From the NCBI GenBank assembly GCA_044869805.1, contig JBIOXV010000107.1:1-64000 (forward strand): a stretch of DNA of 64,000 nt. The letters run 5' to 3'. The position numbers and the translations under genes are program-made. Positions 33,043-40,446 of this stretch are shown in pieces (the first letter of the stretch is position 1; each line of letters begins with the position of its first letter). The stretch comes from CAWDVR01 sp044869805 (GTDB lineage: Bacteria; Acidobacteriota; Thermoanaerobaculia; Multivoradales; SZUA-115). Below the pieces are notes generated by a model. The model saw only the letters and a program-made list of their open reading frames with translations, was not told where the DNA came from and did no database searches.

Positions 33043-34422
33043 CTAGGCGCTGGGCTTGGACCCGTCCTCGACTTTCGCCCCGCACGCCGCACCCGCGAGC
33101 ACTGCCAGGGTCAGCGCGGTGGCGGGCATGGTGAGGCCGAAGTCGAAGAGCTCGTGCAGACCCACGGCGGCGAGCCCGCCCCAGGCGGCGAGAGCCGCGG
33201 CGCGGTCCTCGGAGCGGGCGCCCCGCGCGAGCACCCGGTAGAGGCGCCGAGCGAGAGCACCGAGACCCGCGACGAGCAGCACCGCGCCGGCGAGGCCCGC
33301 CGTCACCAGCAGCTCGAGCCAGTCGCTGTGGGCGTGCCACCAGGCGCCGGTCACGCCGGCCGGCTGCACCATGGGGAAGCCCTCGCGGAAGGTGCCGAGG
33401 CCGGTGCCGAGGATCGGGAAACGCTGCCACAGCTCGACCGCGGCGCCGTAGACCGCGAGCCGCCCGGACACGCCGCCGGATGAGGACGGCGTGAGCCAGC
33501 GCTCGAAGCCCTGGCGCCAGCCGATGGTCAGCAGCAGGGCGAGCCCCGCCGCCGTGGCGAGGACTCCGAGGAGGGCAGGCCGCAGGCTCTTGCGGCTGAC
33601 CGCCAGCAGGCCGGCTTGCACCGCGGTCCCCGCCACCGCGGCGGCCAGGCCTGCCCGCGAGCCGGTGAAGGCGATGCATGCAAAGAGCGCCGCCCAGGCC
33701 AGAAGGGGCGGCCCGGCGAGCAGCAGCTTCGATTCGAAGCGCGGCTCGTAGCGCGCCCGCCGCAGCGCCCACCAGGCGAGGGCGAAGGACGTGGCCAGCG
33801 CGATCTCGAGGTAGGTGGCGAAGTGGTTGGGGTTGACGAAGGTGCCGTGGAGGCGGCTGGAGTCGCTCTCCACCACGACGCCCCAGATCGCTTTCGAGCC
33901 GGCCAGCCAACCCCGCAGGCCGTAGAGGAGCTCAGCACCCACGGCCACGGCCAGGGCCACGGCTAGCAGGCGCCGCACGCCGCGGTGGCGGCCGGCGAGG
34001 CCCCCGGCGGCCAGGGCGCAGGCCACCGCCGCAAAGCTCGCGGCCACGCCGAGGGTCACCGCCGGCGCAAGCGACAAGGTAGGCCGCGGAGGCTCGGCTT
34101 CGAGCGGCAGCAGCGCGGCGGTCCGCGCGGCCAGGCGGCCGTGCTCGGGCGACAGCAGCTCGACCACGCCGGGCGGCCAGGCGACGGACTGCAGCAGGCC
34201 GAGGGCGGTGAGCGCGGCGAGCGCCGCCGCCGGCCAGGCGATGGTCTTCCAGGCCGCGGCCTCGCGGGCCGCGAAAGCATGGGCGGCGAAGGCGACGAAG
34301 GCCAGCGCCGCGAGCGCCGCCGTGGCCCAGGGCACGACACCGCCGAAGGGAAACGGCGCCACGGCGACCAGCAGCGCGAGCACCGCAGCCGGCAGCCAGC
34401 GCGCCAGGAGATCGCGTATCAT
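33043..34422 (-). CDS. O-antigen ligase / Wzy-like membrane protein
   Basis: This is a polytopic membrane protein of 459 residues (464 if the ATG at 34437 is used) with about 10-12 hydrophobic segments. The ligase signature HGTFVNPNHFATYLEI lies near residue 190. FTGSRAGL follows, and then LWQRFPILGTGLGTFREGFP with WWHAHSDWLELLVTAGL. The H-x-D-x-L-E motif is characteristic of Wzy_C-type ligases/polymerases. It heads away from the outer-membrane protein gene. The start at 34422 avoids overlap with that gene's own start. The likely role is polymerising or ligating lipid-linked glycan made by the downstream EPS genes. This is one of three such proteins in the window. Confidence 0.85.
   Translation of the reverse strand: MIRDLLARWLPAAVLALLVAVAPFPFGGVVPWATAALAALAFVAFAAHAFAAREAAAWKTIAWPAAALAALTALGLLQSVAWPPGVVELLSPEHGRLAARTAALLPLEAEPPRPTLSLAPAVTLGVAASFAAVACALAAGGLAGRHRGVRRLLAVALAVAVGAELLYGLRGWLAGSKAIWGVVVESDSSRLHGTFVNPNHFATYLEIALATSFALAWWALRRARYEPRFESKLLLAGPPLLAWAALFACIAFTGSRAGLAAAVAGTAVQAGLLAVSRKSLRPALLGVLATAAGLALLLTIGWRQGFERWLTPSSSGGVSGRLAVYGAAVELWQRFPILGTGLGTFREGFPMVQPAGVTGAWWHAHSDWLELLVTAGLAGAVLLVAGLGALARRLYRVLARGARSEDRAAALAAWGGLAAVGLHELFDFGLTMPATALTLAVLAGAACGAKVEDGSKPSA
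34417..34422 (+). promoter_or_regulatory. Candidate -10 element, near-leaderless start
   Basis: TATCAT (5 of 6 bases of the consensus) lies 9 bases before the ATG of the outer-membrane protein gene. It overlaps the start codon of the divergent ligase gene. No good -35 is seen. Prediction only. Confidence 0.35.
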
Positions 34423-34431
34423 CGCGTCCCC

Positions 34432-35751
34432 ATGCATCTAGCCCCTCGGTTGCTCCGGGCCGCCGGCCTGGCCTGTGCCCTCGCCGCTCTCGCTACCCCA
34501 GCTATCGCGCAATTTGCGCAGTATACGCCGCCCGGCGGCGCGGCCGAGGAGCCGGGCACGCGCCAAGAGAAGCTCGACAGAGCGATCGAGGACGCCCGGT
34601 GGCGGCTGGGAGCGGTGCGCGTCGAGCCGTGGTTCGGGCTGCGTGAGATCGGCTACGTCGACGACGCGCCCCCCGCCGGGGCCGCCGCGGGAACAGATGG
34701 CGGCGATGGGCAGGCGACCGTCACGGCGGGCGCCGGCTTCAAGGCATACCTGCCCACCGGCCCCAAAGTGGTGCTCGCGGCGCACGCCCTGCCCGAGTAC
34801 ATCTGGGCCGAGGAGGCGAGCCTGCGACGGGCCAACGGCCGCTACGGCGCCGGCTTCTTCGGCTTTTTCAATCGGCTGACCGTAGAGGCGACCGCCACCC
34901 GGGCGCAGCAGCTCGGTGTCGCGACACCGGAGCTGCTGCGCCGCACCGACACCCGGGCCGATCAGGCCGCGGCCTCGCTCGAGCTCAACGTGCTGCGCTC
35001 GCTCTACGTCTTCGCCGACTCGACGCTGACCCGGGTCGAGAACCTGGCCGACGACGCCGACGACCCGGAGCTGGCCGGCCTCGCGCGCCTCGACCGCGAG
35101 GAGCAGGTCAGCCGCGCCGGCCTGCGCCTCAAGAGCCGCGGCGGCTGGCTGATCGGCCTCGGCGTCGAGCGTTCGGACGTCGACTTCGAGAGCGCCGGTA
35201 GCGGCCCGGCCGCCGGCGACCGCTCGAACTCGGGCACCGCGCCGGTGCTCGAGCTGGCGCACCCGGAAGGCCGGCTGCAGGTGGTGGCCGACGTCGCCTG
35301 GCGATCGCTGGAAGCGAAGGGCGGTGCGCCCTTCGTCCCCTTCGACGGCGTGACCGGCAGCCTGCGCCTGGGCTGGGGAGAGGGCGGCCGCCTGCAGCCG
35401 GCGATCTACGTGTTCCGCAACCTGGTCTACGCCCTCGACCCCTCGTACTCCTACCTCGAGAGCGACCGCTACGGCCTGTCGCTCGGGCTCCGGCTCGGCC
35501 ACCGCACCCTGCTCGCGGTCTTCGCCGAGGCCGGCACCGACGACTACCAGCCGACCGAACTCGCGCCGCTGCGCGACGACGACCAGCTCGCCTACGGCGC
35601 CAGCGCGGCGCTCGAGCTCGGCCGCTCGCTCCACCTCTCGCTCGGCTGGAGCCGCGAGGAGTACGACTCCAACCTCCCCGGGCGCGACCGCGAGCTGACG
35701 GTGGTGCGCGGTGGGCTGACGCTCGGCCGCAGCCCGTCTCCCTGGTACTGA
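34432..35751 (+). CDS. Outer-membrane beta-barrel protein (EPS-associated)
   Basis: This is a 439-residue protein with a signal peptide (MHLAPRLLRAAGLACALAALATPAIAQ), then alternating hydrophobic/polar strands rich in Arg, Glu and aromatic residues. Examples are GRYGAGFFGFFNRLTVEATATRAQQLG, LYVFADSTLTRVENLADD and YGLSLGLRLGHRTLLAVFAEAG. The C-terminus (VVRGGLTLGRSPSPWY) ends in an aromatic residue as expected of barrels inserted by BamA. It resembles outer-membrane proteins next to EPS export genes. The exact role is unknown: secretin-like channel or EPS modification scaffold. The start ATGCAT palindrome almost abuts the divergent ligase start. Open frame upstream of this ATG is shadow sequence. 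Confidence 0.75.
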   Translation: MHLAPRLLRAAGLACALAALATPAIAQFAQYTPPGGAAEEPGTRQEKLDRAIEDARWRLGAVRVEPWFGLREIGYVDDAPPAGAAAGTDGGDGQATVTAGAGFKAYLPTGPKVVLAAHALPEYIWAEEASLRRANGRYGAGFFGFFNRLTVEATATRAQQLGVATPELLRRTDTRADQAAASLELNVLRSLYVFADSTLTRVENLADDADDPELAGLARLDREEQVSRAGLRLKSRGGWLIGLGVERSDVDFESAGSGPAAGDRSNSGTAPVLELAHPEGRLQVVADVAWRSLEAKGGAPFVPFDGVTGSLRLGWGEGGRLQPAIYVFRNLVYALDPSYSYLESDRYGLSLGLRLGHRTLLAVFAEAGTDDYQPTELAPLRDDDQLAYGASAALELGRSLHLSLGWSREEYDSNLPGRDRELTVVRGGLTLGRSPSPWY

Positions 35752-35866
35752 GGGGGTGAGGCGTGCGATCGTCAAGGAACCGACGTCGCGTTGCTTCCTA
35801 CAGAGCTCGGCGTAGAGTGTCGCCAACTGCTGCCGGTGAACGCATCAAGGGCAGGAGGAACGACCG

Positions 35867-36235
35867 ATGCTATCGGAGTTGCATGCTCTGAGTGAGCGCT
35901 GGTTTCAGGCGTGGCTAGAGAAGGACGCTGCGACCGTGGAACGACTGGCGGCCGATGACTACATCTACGTTGCCCCGAGCGGGGTAGCCCTGGACCGTAA
36001 GGCCCTCTTGGCGATTATCCGTTCTCCGAGCTATAGACTGGATCATGGCACGCGCACCGAGGTCGTTGCCCGTGCCGTGGGCCAGGACGCAGCCGTGGTG
36101 CGGCATCACTATCAGGGTGCTGGCTCGTTCGAGGGCAATTCCTTCACCGATGACCAGCGGTGCGTCATGGTCTGGGAAAAACACGCCGGTGAATGGCGAC
36201 TCGTGATGGAGCAGTGCTCCTTCAGCAGTAAGTAG
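35867..36235 (+). CDS. SnoaL/DUF4440-like NTF2-fold protein
   Basis: This is a 122-residue protein of the NTF2 fold. ELHALSERWFQAWLEKDAATVERLAADDYIYVAPSG at the N-terminus and MVWEKHAGEWRLVMEQCS at the C-terminus are the conserved ends of the DUF4440 family. Such small proteins may be enzymes or ligand-binding subunits; no active residues can be named with confidence. An AGGAGG ribosome binding site lies just before the ATG. The codon mix is slightly less GC-rich than the neighbours. It stands alone between the outer-membrane protein and the EPS export operon and may be a later insertion. Confidence 0.8.
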   Translation: MLSELHALSERWFQAWLEKDAATVERLAADDYIYVAPSGVALDRKALLAIIRSPSYRLDHGTRTEVVARAVGQDAAVVRHHYQGAGSFEGNSFTDDQRCVMVWEKHAGEWRLVMEQCSFSSK

Positions 36236-36249
36236 AGGGCGCGCAGGCT

Positions 36250-36280
36250 CCGGGCGGCGCTCTCGGCAGCGCCGGCCCGG
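36250..36280 (+). terminator. Hairpin after the SnoaL-like gene
   Basis: CCGGGC-GGCGCT, loop CTCGGC, AGCGCCGGCCCGG: a 12-bp stem with one bulged C between the SnoaL-like gene and the EPS export operon. There is no U-tract. It could end the upstream transcript. Confidence 0.4.
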
Positions 36281-36298
36281 GCCTCCGAGGCGCCATGG

Positions 36299-36304
36299 TA
36301 AACT
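36299..36304 (+). promoter_or_regulatory. Candidate -10 element of the EPS export operon
   Basis: TAAACT lies 7 bases before the GTG of the Wza-like gene and no Shine-Dalgarno is present, which suggests a leaderless mRNA. No clear -35 is visible. Confidence 0.35.
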
Positions 36305-36311
36305 CAACGCT

Positions 36312-37157
36312 GTGAGGAATATAGGCTTCGGGCTATTCCTGCTCTTGGCCAGCTTCTGCCCAGCCTCGCCAGCGTCCGCGCAAGGGTCACCCGGCGCCGT
36401 CTATCGCGTGGGGCCCAAGGACCTGCTCGAGATCCAGGTGCTGGGCGTCTCGGAGCTCAACGGCGAGCGCCGGGTCTCCGAGGACGGCAAGATCAACCTG
36501 CCGCTGATCGGCGACTTCGAGGTCGCGGGGCTCACCGACTCCGAGGTCCGCGTCAAGCTCAAGACGCTCCTCGAGTCCAAGTACCTGCAGAACCAGGCGG
36601 CCTCGGTCTCGGTGGTGATCAAGGAGTTCCGCTCGCGGCCGATCTCGGTGATCGGCGCGGTGCAGACCCCCGGGCCGCTGTCGTTCCCCGGGCGCTGGAC
36701 CCTGATCGAGGCGCTGACCGCGGCCGGCGGCCTGGTCGGCGACCACGGCAACGTGGTGCACGTGCTGCGGCGGGCGGAAAACGGCCTCACCGACCAGGTC
36801 GAGATCCCGGTCGACGCCTTGCTGCTGCGCGCCGACCCGCGCGCCAACATTCCGATCTTCGCCAACGACCTGATCAACGTGCCGGCGGCGATCTCGGTCA
36901 CGGTATTCATCGTCGGCGAGGTGAAGGTGCCCGGCGCGCTCGCCTTCAAGAGCACCGAGCGCATCACCGTGCTCACCGCGCTGGCGCGCGCCGGCGGCCT
37001 GACCGACCGCGCGGCGCGCACGGTGCTGATCCGCCGGCAGGGCAAGGGCGGCGAGCAGGAGATCACCGCCGACGCCAAGCGCATCCTCGCCGGCAAGGAC
37101 CCCGACGTCGAGCTGCAGCAGGGCGACGTGGTGGTGGTCAAGGAGGCCTTCTTTTGA
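36312..37157 (+). CDS. Wza-like polysaccharide export protein
   Basis: This is a 281-residue periplasmic/outer-membrane export protein with signal peptide (GLFLLLASFCPASPASAQ). A polysaccharide export domain follows (YRVGPKDLLEIQVLGVSELNG, VSEDGKINLPLIGDFEVAGL). Two SLBB units are seen: RPISVIGAVQTPGPLSFPGRWTLIEALTAAGGL and VTVFIVGEVKVPGALAF. There is no lipobox, so unlike E. coli Wza it is probably not lipidated. It would form the outer part of the EPS export channel and pair with the tyrosine kinase encoded by the next gene, which overlaps by 4 bases. The start is GTG. Confidence 0.92.
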   Translation: MRNIGFGLFLLLASFCPASPASAQGSPGAVYRVGPKDLLEIQVLGVSELNGERRVSEDGKINLPLIGDFEVAGLTDSEVRVKLKTLLESKYLQNQAASVSVVIKEFRSRPISVIGAVQTPGPLSFPGRWTLIEALTAAGGLVGDHGNVVHVLRRAENGLTDQVEIPVDALLLRADPRANIPIFANDLINVPAAISVTVFIVGEVKVPGALAFKSTERITVLTALARAGGLTDRAARTVLIRRQGKGGEQEITADAKRILAGKDPDVELQQGDVVVVKEAFF

Positions 37158-39538
37158 ACGTCACCCCGCGCGACAGCCGCTCCGCGAGCGGCTCCTCCTC
37201 GCTGCCCACGGCCGTGCCCGACGCCGCTCACGATCCCTTCGCGCTGGCGGCGCGGGACCCGTTCGCCGCCGATCCGCTGGGCGGGACGGAAGCGAGCTCG
37301 TTCCACATCGCGGACTACCTGCAGATCCTCAAGCGCCGCTGGCGGCTGGTGGCGGTGGTGGTGGTGCTGTCGCTCGGCGCGGCCGCGGTGCGCTACTCGA
37401 TCACCCCGCGCGAGTACCGCGCCGAGACCCAGATCCAGATCGAGCGCCGCAGCTTGAACTCGCTCGCCAGCAGCCAGAGCAACTCCAACCCGTGGCTCGA
37501 GGGTTGGTGGAACCTCGAGTACTACCCGACCCAGTACCGCCTGCTGCAGAGCCGAGGGCTCGCCGAGCGGGTGGTCAGGAACCTGCGCCTCGCCGACGAC
37601 GCGGAGTTCAACCGCGGTGGGCCTCGCCCCAAGGGCGGCGGGCCCGGCTCGCCCACCGCGGCGGACGACGAGGCGGTGCTCGGCAGCCTCGCCGGGAGCC
37701 TGCTGGGGGGCCTCGAGATCAATCCCATCGCCAACACCCAGCTGGTCTCGATCGCCTACCGCTCGCAGAGCCCACGCCTGGCGGCGGCGGTGGCCAACGG
37801 CTTCGCCGAGGCCTTCATCGAGTGGGGTATCGAGGGCCGCAGCGAAACCGTGGGCCGCGCTTCGAGCTTCCTCGAAAAGCAGGTCGGCACCCTCAAGGAG
37901 GAGATCGCGGCCAAGGAAGCGACGCTGCGCGACCTGTCGCGCAGCTCGGGCCTGATCAACCTGGCGCCCGACTCCAACCCCACGACCGAGCGCCTCGAGA
38001 GCCTGAACCAGGACTACGCCAAGGCCAAGGCCGACCGCATCTCCAAGGAGGCGCGGTACCGCGAGCTGACGTCGGTGCGCGACGAGACGATGAGCGAGGC
38101 CCTGTCGAGCACCCTGATCAGCGGCCTGCGCGCCGAGCTGGTGCAGCTACGCCAGGAGTACGACGCCAAGCTCAAGACCTACCGTCCCGAGTACCCGGAG
38201 ATGGTGACCTTGAAGGGGCGGGTCGACAAGCAGCAGCAGGCGGTCAACGAGGCGATCCGCGAGGCGGTTTCCAAGGCCCGCGATGCCGCCTACTCCGACT
38301 ACCAGACTGCGTTGCGCACCGAGCAGAACTTCTCGCGTGAGCTGGCGTCGGCGACCAACGAGAGCCTGGCCCAGAACTCGGCGGCCGTCGACTACGCCAA
38401 CCTGTTGGGCGAGATCGCCACCCTGCGCGCGACGTTGAACGACTTGCAGAAGAAGCAGTCGGAGGCGAGCGTCAGCTCCAGCTTGCAGGAGACCCGCGAG
38501 TCGAACGTGCACGTGGTCGACCGCGCGCTGGTGCCGGGAGGGCCGTTCCGGCCGTCGCTCAGGCGCGAGCTGTCGCTCGGCCTCATGCTGGGCCTGGTGG
38601 CCGGCCTCGGCCTGGTCTTCCTGCTCGAGTTCCTGGATCGCACGATCAAGGACCCCGCCGACCTCGAGAAGCTGACCGGCCTGCCGACCCTCGCCGTGAT
38701 CCCGGACTCGATGGGCGGCGGACGGACCGGCTACGGCTCCTACGGCTACGGATATGGCTACGGCTACGGCGCGCGCACCAGCCACAAGAAGGGCGGCTGG
38801 CTCGAGAAGCGCACCGAGGAGCAGGTCGCGATCGAGCTCCTGCCCCACGCCCGGCCGCGGCTGGCGATCGCCGAGGCGTACCGCTCGCTGCGCACGGCGC
38901 TCCTGCTGTCCTCCGCCGAGGCGCTGCAGGTCATCGCCGTCACCTCGGCCGAGAGCGGCGAGGGCAAGACGACGACGGCGGCCAACGTGGCGGTGGTGAT
39001 GGCCCAGCTCGGCCGCCGCGTGCTGCTCATCGACGGCGACCTGCGCAAGCCCAAGCTGCACGAAATCTTCCAGATCTCGAACCGCTTCGGGGTGGTGAAC
39101 CTGCTGACCGCCGGCGGCAAGATAGAAGAGGTGTTCCTGCGCACCGCGGTACCCAACCTCTACGTCATCCCCGCCGGGCCGATCCCGCCCAACCCGGCGG
39201 AGCTGCTGGCCTCCGAGCGCATGCGTGACTTCGTGCACCAAGTGCGCGGCGCCTTCGACCTGGTGGTCATCGACTCGCCGCCGGCGCTGGCGGTGACCGA
39301 CCCCACGCTGATCGGCCATCTGGTCGACGGCGTGCTGCTGTGCTTCGCCGCCGGCAAGGTGCCGCGCGAGGAGATCCGGGCCTGCCGCGACCGCCTGGTG
39401 CGCAACGAAGTCAAGATCCTGGGCACGGTGCTCAACCGCTACCGCTCCGACCAGGGCCGCTACGGCAAGCGCTACCAGCGCTACGAGAGCTACGGCTCCC
39501 AGGCCCCCGAGGAGGCGGCCAAAGACTCCGCCGCGTGA
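37154..39538 (+). CDS. Wzc-like chain-length regulator / tyrosine autokinase
   Basis: This is a 794-residue BY-kinase. A Wzz domain with a first membrane helix (RWRLVAVVVVLSLGAAAVRYSI, about residue 60) precedes a large coiled periplasmic part. A second membrane helix (LSLGLMLGLVAGLGLVFLLEF) is near residue 480. The cytoplasmic kinase has Walker A SAESGEGKTTTA (about 598), Walker A' LLIDGDLRKPKL and Walker B LVVIDSPPAL. The C-terminal tail is rich in Tyr (RYRSDQGRYGKRYQRYESYG), the expected autophosphorylation cluster. Between helix and kinase lies an unusual Gly-Tyr repeat (GYGSYGYGYGYGYGA). It controls EPS chain length and export with the Wza-like protein; the CpsB-like phosphatase next door would reverse phosphorylation. 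The start is TTG, overlapping the preceding gene by 4 bases. Confidence 0.93.
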   Translation: MNVTPRDSRSASGSSSLPTAVPDAAHDPFALAARDPFAADPLGGTEASSFHIADYLQILKRRWRLVAVVVVLSLGAAAVRYSITPREYRAETQIQIERRSLNSLASSQSNSNPWLEGWWNLEYYPTQYRLLQSRGLAERVVRNLRLADDAEFNRGGPRPKGGGPGSPTAADDEAVLGSLAGSLLGGLEINPIANTQLVSIAYRSQSPRLAAAVANGFAEAFIEWGIEGRSETVGRASSFLEKQVGTLKEEIAAKEATLRDLSRSSGLINLAPDSNPTTERLESLNQDYAKAKADRISKEARYRELTSVRDETMSEALSSTLISGLRAELVQLRQEYDAKLKTYRPEYPEMVTLKGRVDKQQQAVNEAIREAVSKARDAAYSDYQTALRTEQNFSRELASATNESLAQNSAAVDYANLLGEIATLRATLNDLQKKQSEASVSSSLQETRESNVHVVDRALVPGGPFRPSLRRELSLGLMLGLVAGLGLVFLLEFLDRTIKDPADLEKLTGLPTLAVIPDSMGGGRTGYGSYGYGYGYGYGARTSHKKGGWLEKRTEEQVAIELLPHARPRLAIAEAYRSLRTALLLSSAEALQVIAVTSAESGEGKTTTAANVAVVMAQLGRRVLLIDGDLRKPKLHEIFQISNRFGVVNLLTAGGKIEEVFLRTAVPNLYVIPAGPIPPNPAELLASERMRDFVHQVRGAFDLVVIDSPPALAVTDPTLIGHLVDGVLLCFAAGKVPREEIRACRDRLVRNEVKILGTVLNRYRSDQGRYGKRYQRYESYGSQAPEEAAKDSAA

Positions 39539-40290
39539 TGATCGACCTGCACTGCCACCTCCTGCCGGGAGTCGACGACGGTCCCTGGCGGCTCGAAGAG
39601 TCGGTCGCCATGTGCCGCCTCGCCGAGCGCGAGGGCACCCGCGTGCTGGTGGCGACCCCCCACCAGCGGCACCCGAGCTGGTGGAACGACGACCGCGGCA
39701 AGCTGCTCGCTCTGCTCGCCGAGCTACAACAGCAGCTCGGCGAATCGCCGCGCGTGCTGCCCGGCGCCGAGATCCGCGCCGACGCCGAGCTCCTTGCCGC
39801 GGTCGAAGAGCTGCCCGGGGGGAGCCTCCTGCCGCTCGCCGGCTCGCGCTACCTCCTGGTCGAGCTCAACCGCCACGCGCCGACCGTCGACTCCGCAGAG
39901 CTGGTGCACGAGCTGACGGTGGCGGGCTGGCACCCGATCCTCGCCCATCCCGAGCACTATCCCTGGCTGCTCGCCCAGCCCGAGCTGATCGAGCGCCTGA
40001 TCGCCCAGGGAGCCTTGCTGCAGATCACCGGCGCGAGCCTCACCGGACATTTCGGGCGCCGGGCCCAGCTCGCCTGCCGCAACCTGCTCGACGCGGGCTG
40101 GGTGCACTTCGTGGCGAGCGACGCGCACGGCCTCGAGCGCCGGCCTCCCGGTCTGCAGGCGGCCTTCGCCGCCCTCGCCCGCGGCTGGGGCGAGGAGACG
40201 GCGCGGGCGCTGACCAGCGGCAACCCCGGCGCCGTGATCGAGAACCGTCCCCTGCCGCAGCTCTCCCTGCTGCGGCCCGCCTATGCCTGA
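39538..40290 (+). CDS. CpsB/YwqE-type PHP tyrosine-protein phosphatase
   Basis: This is a 250-residue protein of the PHP metal-dependent phosphatase family. Metal-binding motifs appear in order: MIDLHCHLLPGVDDG, TPHQRHP, PGAEIRAD, AHPEHYPW and ASDAHGLERRPP. CpsB-type enzymes dephosphorylate the tyrosine tail of the Wzc-like kinase. The ATG shares one base with the kinase stop (TGATG), so coupling is likely; GTG three bases earlier is also possible. Longer upstream frames are inside the kinase gene and are not used. Confidence 0.9.
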   Translation: MIDLHCHLLPGVDDGPWRLEESVAMCRLAEREGTRVLVATPHQRHPSWWNDDRGKLLALLAELQQQLGESPRVLPGAEIRADAELLAAVEELPGGSLLPLAGSRYLLVELNRHAPTVDSAELVHELTVAGWHPILAHPEHYPWLLAQPELIERLIAQGALLQITGASLTGHFGRRAQLACRNLLDAGWVHFVASDAHGLERRPPGLQAAFAALARGWGEETARALTSGNPGAVIENRPLPQLSLLRPAYA

Positions 40291-40360
40291 CTCGCGACCG
40301 GCAAGCTGGAAGCGCAGCCGCCAAGCTGGACTCGCGTGGGGCGAGCTTGACATGCGACCT

Positions 40361-40446
40361 GTCATCCCGAGCGAAGCGCAGGACCAGGGTGCGGGCCGCC
40401 GAGCTTTGAAGCCATCCCCCAGATCCCTCGCTGTGCTCGGGATGAC
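40361..40446. repeat. REP-like inverted repeat (GTCATCCCGAGC arms)
   Basis: Left arm GTCATCCCGAGCGAAGCG (40361-40378) and right arm CGCTGTGCTCGGGATGAC (40429-40446) match at 16 of 18 positions over a 50-base loop. This is the GTCATCCCGAGCGAAGCG-type dispersed repeat seen in many bacterial genomes. It lies between the phosphatase and TPR genes, and its right arm contains the first plausible ATG of the TPR gene. It may act as a transcript end or mRNA stabiliser. No second copy was seen in this window. Confidence 0.8.

Noticed and set aside
33985..34431. N-terminal extension of the outer-membrane barrel protein
   Set aside because: It is antisense to the ligase-like gene and low in complexity. 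A perfect signal peptide begins at 34432.
40283..40441. N-terminal extension of the TPR protein
   Set aside because: It translates a REP-like repeat and overlaps the phosphatase end. The signal sequence lies further downstream.
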